64,000 nt of DNA from Panicum virgatum (lineage: Eukaryota > Streptophyta > Magnoliopsida > Poales > Poaceae), in the NCBI RefSeq assembly GCF_016808335.1, contig NC_053145.1, positions 29,523,120 through 29,587,119 of the forward strand, in the 5' to 3' direction. Below are positions 59,111 through 64,000 of this stretch, piece after piece (within the stretch, counting starts at the first letter, position 1; each line of letters begins with the position of its first letter). A program made the position numbers and the translations under genes. The notes under the pieces are model-generated. The model did not search any database and was not told the DNA's origin. It worked only from the letters and a program-made list of their open reading frames with translations.

Positions 59111-61327
59111 TTGGCATTTCAACGTGATATCAGCGTTTTGAACATAAAAAACTGAAAGCATATGAGTGCATCGCTCAACATCACAAATTGTTTCCACTTA
59201 GGTATATTCTTTTGAGAAAATCTCATGGCCGGCTCTTAACTTGTCAGGCTGTGTCACATACCTCATTATACTCTTAAATTGCAAATCTAGCTCCCCAAAC
59301 TTGGCTTTGGATGCCATTTAGGTGCCTACAATATCAAAATAATGCATGTCTCAACCCCTAAATTCCTCTACTATAAAATTGCAGTGTCATCTCACCACCA
59401 TTGAAGTATGATATGATCAAGTTGTTATAATTTCAAGCAAGCCATCACTTTCATTGCCTCCTTTCCTATAACTCATTTAGTTGCTACTCCAGCTTCTCCG
59501 CATATCTCATTATGTAAGTCATGTTGGTTATAAGACCTTGATTCTGGTTTGCAAAGCATAGCTAAAAGTTATTAAGTTTGACTAATCTTCCTAGAACAGA
59601 GCATAATTTTCCATGTACACCATCGGCCCTAAGCCAACGGGTCCAAAACCGGTGGTGGTGGAGTTTTAGAACCGGGCTGATAGCCCCTGTTGGAGTAGTG
59701 AGACGCTAAGGCAAAGCTTACTTTATTTGAGTATAATTAAGCTATATCTGTATAAACATGGACCTAGATGATATTTGAAGCGATGTTTAGGAGTGCCAGA
59801 TATTTATTTTGGAAGTATTGGAACCTATATGACACCTGAAGCTAAGGATAAGGTTCCGAATACGCAATCTGTGTGTATATGAAGCTAAGTGACATAGGAA
59901 GATATGTTTAAGAACCTGCCATACACTTTAATATATTATTTTGATGTGTGAAAGCACTCATAGGCCTAATTTAATTCATAGTCAAATTTTAATGCCGGGA
60001 AAGTACGTTTGCTTTGCCCTATGGATAACCATGGAAAAGACATGGAGAATAGAAGCTTTCATATCTGGGTGGTCGGCTGAATTCCATTGAAGATGAATTT
60101 GTTTCTTATTTCCAAATAATGCTCCAAGAATGGAGGATGATGACCTCCACGAAGAAAGGAGTTGCAAACTGTTGCTTTAACTGCACAAAGGCAAATGCTG
60201 GTGACCAGGAGGGCAAGGTCCGTAGAATAACTGTACTATTCCAACATTCTTGAACAAAAGGGCAATGTAAAAGCAGATGTGTTCCTCCGATTCATCCTCA
60301 GAGCTTGTACAGAAGACGCAACTAATCCTCCAAATGCACATCCCACTACGGCTTCTATGTCCCCTCCAGGCGGCGGGCGGGGGTCAGAGGTTCTATGTTT
60401 TGTATTGTACACATTAAGGATGCAAAAGTAGGTATCCAACAATATTTTTTGGATGATTTAATTAATCAAGATAGCATTTCCATTGCTACTGTGTTTTTTG
60501 GGTCATCTAATTAATTACAATGGTATACCACTCTACTTTATTTTTTCTCCCAAAGTATTTATGCACAATGTCATTCAAGTTCATTTTATAACTTTTTGGG
60601 GTCTACCCAACCCAAAATAACTTGCATCCCTAGTAGAGAGATTCCAATGGTTGTTGAGTATCATGGTAAAGGAAAATTTCTCAGTACTCGCTTCTTGTCC
60701 TTTTGTCGCTTAACACAATGGTAATATTTTTTTGAATGAACGGACTGCAGAGCATCAGTTCCATCCTGGTCACCTTATTTTACCTTGGACTTTCAAATAT
60801 AGAAATTCACTACAAGACTAATATAAGTGCACTGAATTTAAATCTTATGGTCGTCTCTTATTTTCTTTCGTTGGGGACGACGCTCTATTTAGCTTTTGTT
60901 ACACGCAAGAGATAAATACTCAAGCATCTGATCCTTCTGCTGAGTGCTGACCAGTCAGGCTTCCGAACCTGCTCTGCTGTTCCTGGCTCCAATCAAAAGC
61001 ATTTGAGGCTTGTCCAAAATATATCCATTTAAAATTATATAGCATGGAGTATATTTTGAGATATTTGGTACCAATGCCCTCGATTTTGTTGATTGATTCG
61101 CTAATTAATTTTCTGTATACGTCAAGACAATGAAGCACTAGATAAATACGAGAAGGTTTTGTGCTCTATTTTTTTTTTTGAATTAGCATGTGCGTTGTAA
61201 TCTTGCCAGCCAACCAACTTGATTTTATATGGTATATAAAGTACTCATCTAAGAAGTGCAGTACATAAAAGGTAAAATTTGTGCATCGATCTTCTCTTTG
61301 TAAAATAGTGAGGTAAATAATTCTTAC
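59111..61327 (-). other. Intron of the kinase gene
   Basis: About 2.2 kb, AT-rich, containing a LINE remnant at 59990-60390. No other gene found. Confidence 0.55.
59990..60390 (-). mobile_element. LINE (non-LTR) remnant, zf-RVT region
   Basis: Minus translation gives 'CVFCTSSEDESEEH' followed by 'FKNVGI', the zinc-binding segment at the end of plant LINE reverse transcriptases, then 'FFVEVIILHSWSI' and, after a stop, 'QWNSADHP'. The pattern fits the C-terminal tail of a LINE ORF2; frameshifted and short. Confidence 0.65.
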
Positions 61328-61454
61328 GTTTTGAATACTGGGGTTTCGGCTTCTACGTCCAGTCACAAGCTCGGTGATAATAACACCCAAGCTATAAATG
61401 TCAAATTTGAATGAAACCTCCCCACGCGCTGTGAAATCCGGAGCACAATATCCT
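61328..61454 (-). pseudogene. Kinase exon (subdomains VIII-IX)
   Basis: Between acceptor ATGCAG (before 61454) and donor GTAAGA (61327-61322). It encodes 'GYCAPDFTARGEVSFKFDIY' and 'SLGVIITELVTGRRSRNPS': the APE-like motif (here APD), the invariant aspartate of subdomain IX (FDIYSLG) and the following helix. The first base completes a codon begun in the previous exon. This fits the receptor-type (RLK/Pelle) kinases of plants. Confidence 0.85.
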
Positions 61455-61532
61455 CTGCATAAAAATGTGATTTAAATATGACTTAACAAAAACATTGCAG
61501 AAAGCATTAGCTTCTTTTCACGCAAAGCTTAC

Positions 61533-61638
61533 AGTGAAGACCATGGACTTTTAGTGATGGCTTTTGATGCTCCATCGTCAAGGAGTTTTGATATACCAAA
61601 ATCCGCAATTTTAGGCACCATAAAATCATCTAACAATA
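61533..61638 (-). pseudogene. Kinase exon (DFG region), interrupted by an LTR
   Basis: Encodes 'ILLDDFMVPKIADFGISKLL' and 'DDGASKAITKSPW', the magnesium-binding DFG segment and start of the activation loop; the donor is GTAAGC (61532-61527). Homology begins abruptly at 61638, where an LTR starts, so the catalytic loop and the N-terminal kinase lobe must lie beyond the LTR element, outside the window. Splicing to 61454 keeps the frame. The gene is therefore split in its kinase core. Confidence 0.88.
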
Positions 61639-64000
61639 TGTAACATCCCGGATTTTTCCGGAATGTTATAAAGTCGAAAAATGCGAATTCCAAAAAATTC
61701 CGTGGCAATGTTGTAAATAACAACCTAAGTAGGATTTCTGCCTTCTCAAAAATCCTAATAATTAAAAATTTCTAATGTAATTAAGGATATTAATTGCTAG
61801 TGTGAGAATATTTGGAGTTGTTTGGATTTATTTGGCTCTACCTTGTTTAATTCGAATTGGATATGGATTTATTTTATTGTGTGAAAGTTGTATGGAAATT
61901 AAATTGAGGTGTGCCCCTCAATTTAATTTCAGCTCCTAACACTTGTGTGGGATTTAATTTGAATTAGGCCATTCAAATTAAATCCAAACTCTAATCCTAA
62001 CCCTAACCCGGTCCGGACTAAACCCGCCAACCTCGGCCTTGACCCGAGTCCAAACCTTGACCCAGAACAACCCAGGCCTAATCGAGCCCGTTGCAGACCA
62101 AAACAGCAAACCAAACCGGCCCGAGCACATTTCAAGCCTGGCCTGCTCCACACGCTCAAGCCCAACCCGCCAGCCTGCCAACCCAGCCTGCCCCGCACCG
62201 GCCTGCCCCGCACCGGCCTGGCCCAGCTCGCTCACGCGGACGCGCGCGCTCGCCAACCCAGCTCCGCGCCCGCGCCTCTTCCCTTCGCCGCCACTGACAG
62301 GTGGTCCCCACCTGTCAGGCACACCAAACCGCCGCTGCCACTGACCACCTTGGCCCGCTTGCAGCTTTCCCCATCCTCTGTTTCTCTTCCACCCCCGCAC
62401 TGCCTTCGCCTCTGCTTTTCACCGGCCGCCGCCCGCTCGCGTCAGCCGCCAGCGCGGCGCCGCACCTCCACCTGCCCCACGTGCGCGGCCGCCTCCGCAC
62501 CGCGACAAGACACGGAAACCACCTGCGCCGCGCAACCCGGAAACCCTAGCCCCCGCGCACGCCAAGCCACGCGATGGCCGCCACGTGTCCTTGCGCGCAC
62601 CCCCAAGCCAGCCCAGGCAATCCTCGGCGTCCGTGCCACCTTGGAGCCCAAGCCGAAGCCCTAGCACCTCTATATAAGCCCAATCGAGCCCTGGGAACCC
62701 TAAGCCCCGTTCCCCTTGTCCGCCGCCGCCAGAACAGAAGAGAGGGAGGGAAGGCAAGGAGCAGAGAAGAGAAGAAGGAGGAGCTTCTGGGGAAAGGCCA
62801 GAAGAGGAGGACGACGCCGCTCCGAAGCCGAGCTCGCCGAGGAGGACGCCGCTGCTGCAACCCCTGCACCGAGCCGGTGCCCCTGATCGACCACACCAGC
62901 GATGCGGCTCGGCACAGCACCGCACCGACTCGCCTCTACTTCGCCTCTCCGCTGCACCGAGCCTCATTGCCGTCGGGCCCAACCGGTGAGCCCGCCGTTC
63001 CGTCTCGTCACCCCCTCGTGCCGTCGTGCCTCTAGCCGCTGTAGGATCAGCCGAAGGGAGCCACGACCCCCTTCCTTTGTGCGTGTCCTACAGGAGCCCT
63101 CGCCGTCGCGGGCACGAACACACCACGGCGCACCGCACCCACTGCCCTGGCCACTCCATGGCCATGGCCACTCCATGGCCATGGCCACTGCACGCCCATG
63201 CGCTGGCCAGGCTCTGCCCTGTCTCACAGCCCTCGCCTTTGGCCCTCTCCACGACCGCGCCAGGGGTGCACACATTGCCGTGATGTCGCGTTCGCGACGC
63301 GCACTGGCCTCGCCCTTTCCCGGCCTAGTCCTGCCCCTCACCGCCGTCGCGTCGTGGCCGCGCCCACACCGCTACATCGCAGATGCAGCGTGTCCCGGGT
63401 CGCTCGGACGTGCCCCTGTGCGCCCCGTGCGCACACCCGGCCACGCCCACATCCGCGCACCCTCCACCATTTCCGCGCGAGAACGCGCACCAAGCCACCC
63501 GAGCCCGGCCATGCCTTGTCCACGAAACCGAACCCGTTGCCACCGCCGCGCCGTGGGCTCGGCTTTTCGAGTTCCCCCGCGCGCACGCGCGGCACCTAAC
63601 CGCTGCCATTTTGTTCGACGCCGCCGCGGCCACGCCATGCGTGTGTCGCGCGCGTGTGTTGGCACCCAGGCACGGGCCTTTGCCCCGCTTTGCTGCCTGA
63701 ACCCCGCGCCGCAGAACCAGTCTTAGCGTGCGTGCCTTAACCTGCGCCGAGCCGCCTAGCCTTTGCCCTGCTCCGCCCGCTCCTTGCCTTGCCGAGTCGC
63801 CTCTGTTCGTGCTTGACGCCGCCCACAGACCTGCCTCATCACTCTGCATCACCACCCTAAGCCCCGCCGTGCTACAAGACTGCCTGGGTTCGTGCGTAGG
63901 CACGATTCGTGCCGAGCTCGAACCAATCCGGAGCCTAACCGTCGCCGCCGAGGGAAGCTACGCCGTTGCCGTGACGCCAGGACCTGTCTGCCGGCGGAAG
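61639..64000 (+). mobile_element. Large Tekay-like LTR (5' part), inserted in the kinase exon
   Basis: Starts TGTAACATCCCGGATTTTTCCGG, the hallmark start of large grass Ty3 LTRs, and continues to the window end (at least 2362 bp). U3 is AT-rich to about 61980, then GC-rich, with a TATA box at 62671-62677 and a transcript leader-like region after it. The candidate target duplication on the left is CAATA (61634-61638); its partner lies outside the window. The GC-rich ORFs inside (up to 274 aa on plus) have no recognised domain and are not genes. Confidence 0.85.
62671..62677 (+). promoter_or_regulatory. TATA box of the large LTR
   Basis: TATATAA followed by 'gcccaatcgagccctggg', the usual U3/R border layout in this LTR type. 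Confidence 0.6.

Noticed and set aside
62902..63726. 274-aa plus ORF near the window end
   Set aside because: GC-rich sequence inside a large LTR with overlapping open frames on all strands and no domain.

Overview
The window reads as nuclear DNA of a grass (Poaceae), probably repeat-rich and heterochromatic. It holds nested LTR retrotransposons (Tat, Athila and Tekay types), CACTA (En/Spm) DNA transposons with the grass-typical TNP2 plus ULP1-like gene pair, a Stowaway MITE, a LINE remnant, and one intron-bearing plant gene: a receptor-type protein kinase joined to MSP (VAP-like) domains. I see no rRNA, tRNA, CRISPR array or prokaryotic gene organisation. All family calls rest on motifs read by eye; no search was run. 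Species and chromosome cannot be told from the sequence.

Layout. 1-2032: distal part of a Tekay-like LTR, whose end abuts a broken plus-strand CACTA transposase (2033-4837). 4838-10407: a non-autonomous Tat-type retroelement with 5' LTR, primer-binding-like site, a 606-aa gag-like ORF and two arrays of an exact 120-bp hairpin-rich repeat; its 3' end is missing. 10408-23265: a minus-strand Athila-type element with 3' LTR, integrase, RNase H and RT; its 5' half is missing and its pol gene is split by two solo LTRs (14922-18210 and 18256-21983) only 45 bp apart. 23266-24869: no gene recognised. 24870-35122: minus-strand CACTA material with a TNP2 transposase and a Ptta/En/Spm-ULP1 gene, each main reading frame broken by one stop codon. 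35126-35945: Copia-like LTR fragment. 37623-38210: complete 588-bp non-autonomous CACTA with CTC target duplication.

39464-61638: a minus-strand kinase-MSP gene in pieces. Kinase exons lie at 61533-61638, 61328-61454 and 58895-59110, then MSP exons at 57912-58451, 40898-41353 and 39464-39905. The 16.5 kb between the first two MSP exons is a TE nest: a 3.3-kb Tat-type element (41662-44945), a retroposon with 15-bp target duplication (45165-46081), a CACTA remnant (46527-46735), a broken autonomous-type Tat element (46736-52895) carrying its own CACTA insertion (49524-50576), and a gag fragment split by a 4.0-kb Tat-type element (53482-57500, perfect GAGAA duplication). From 61639 to the window end an LTR of at least 2.36 kb interrupts the kinase exon just upstream of the DFG region.

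Nearly every coding region is a pseudogene or TE gene. The clearest biology is the layered insertion history, which target duplications and rejoined reading frames let one order, and the dismantling of a kinase-MSP gene.
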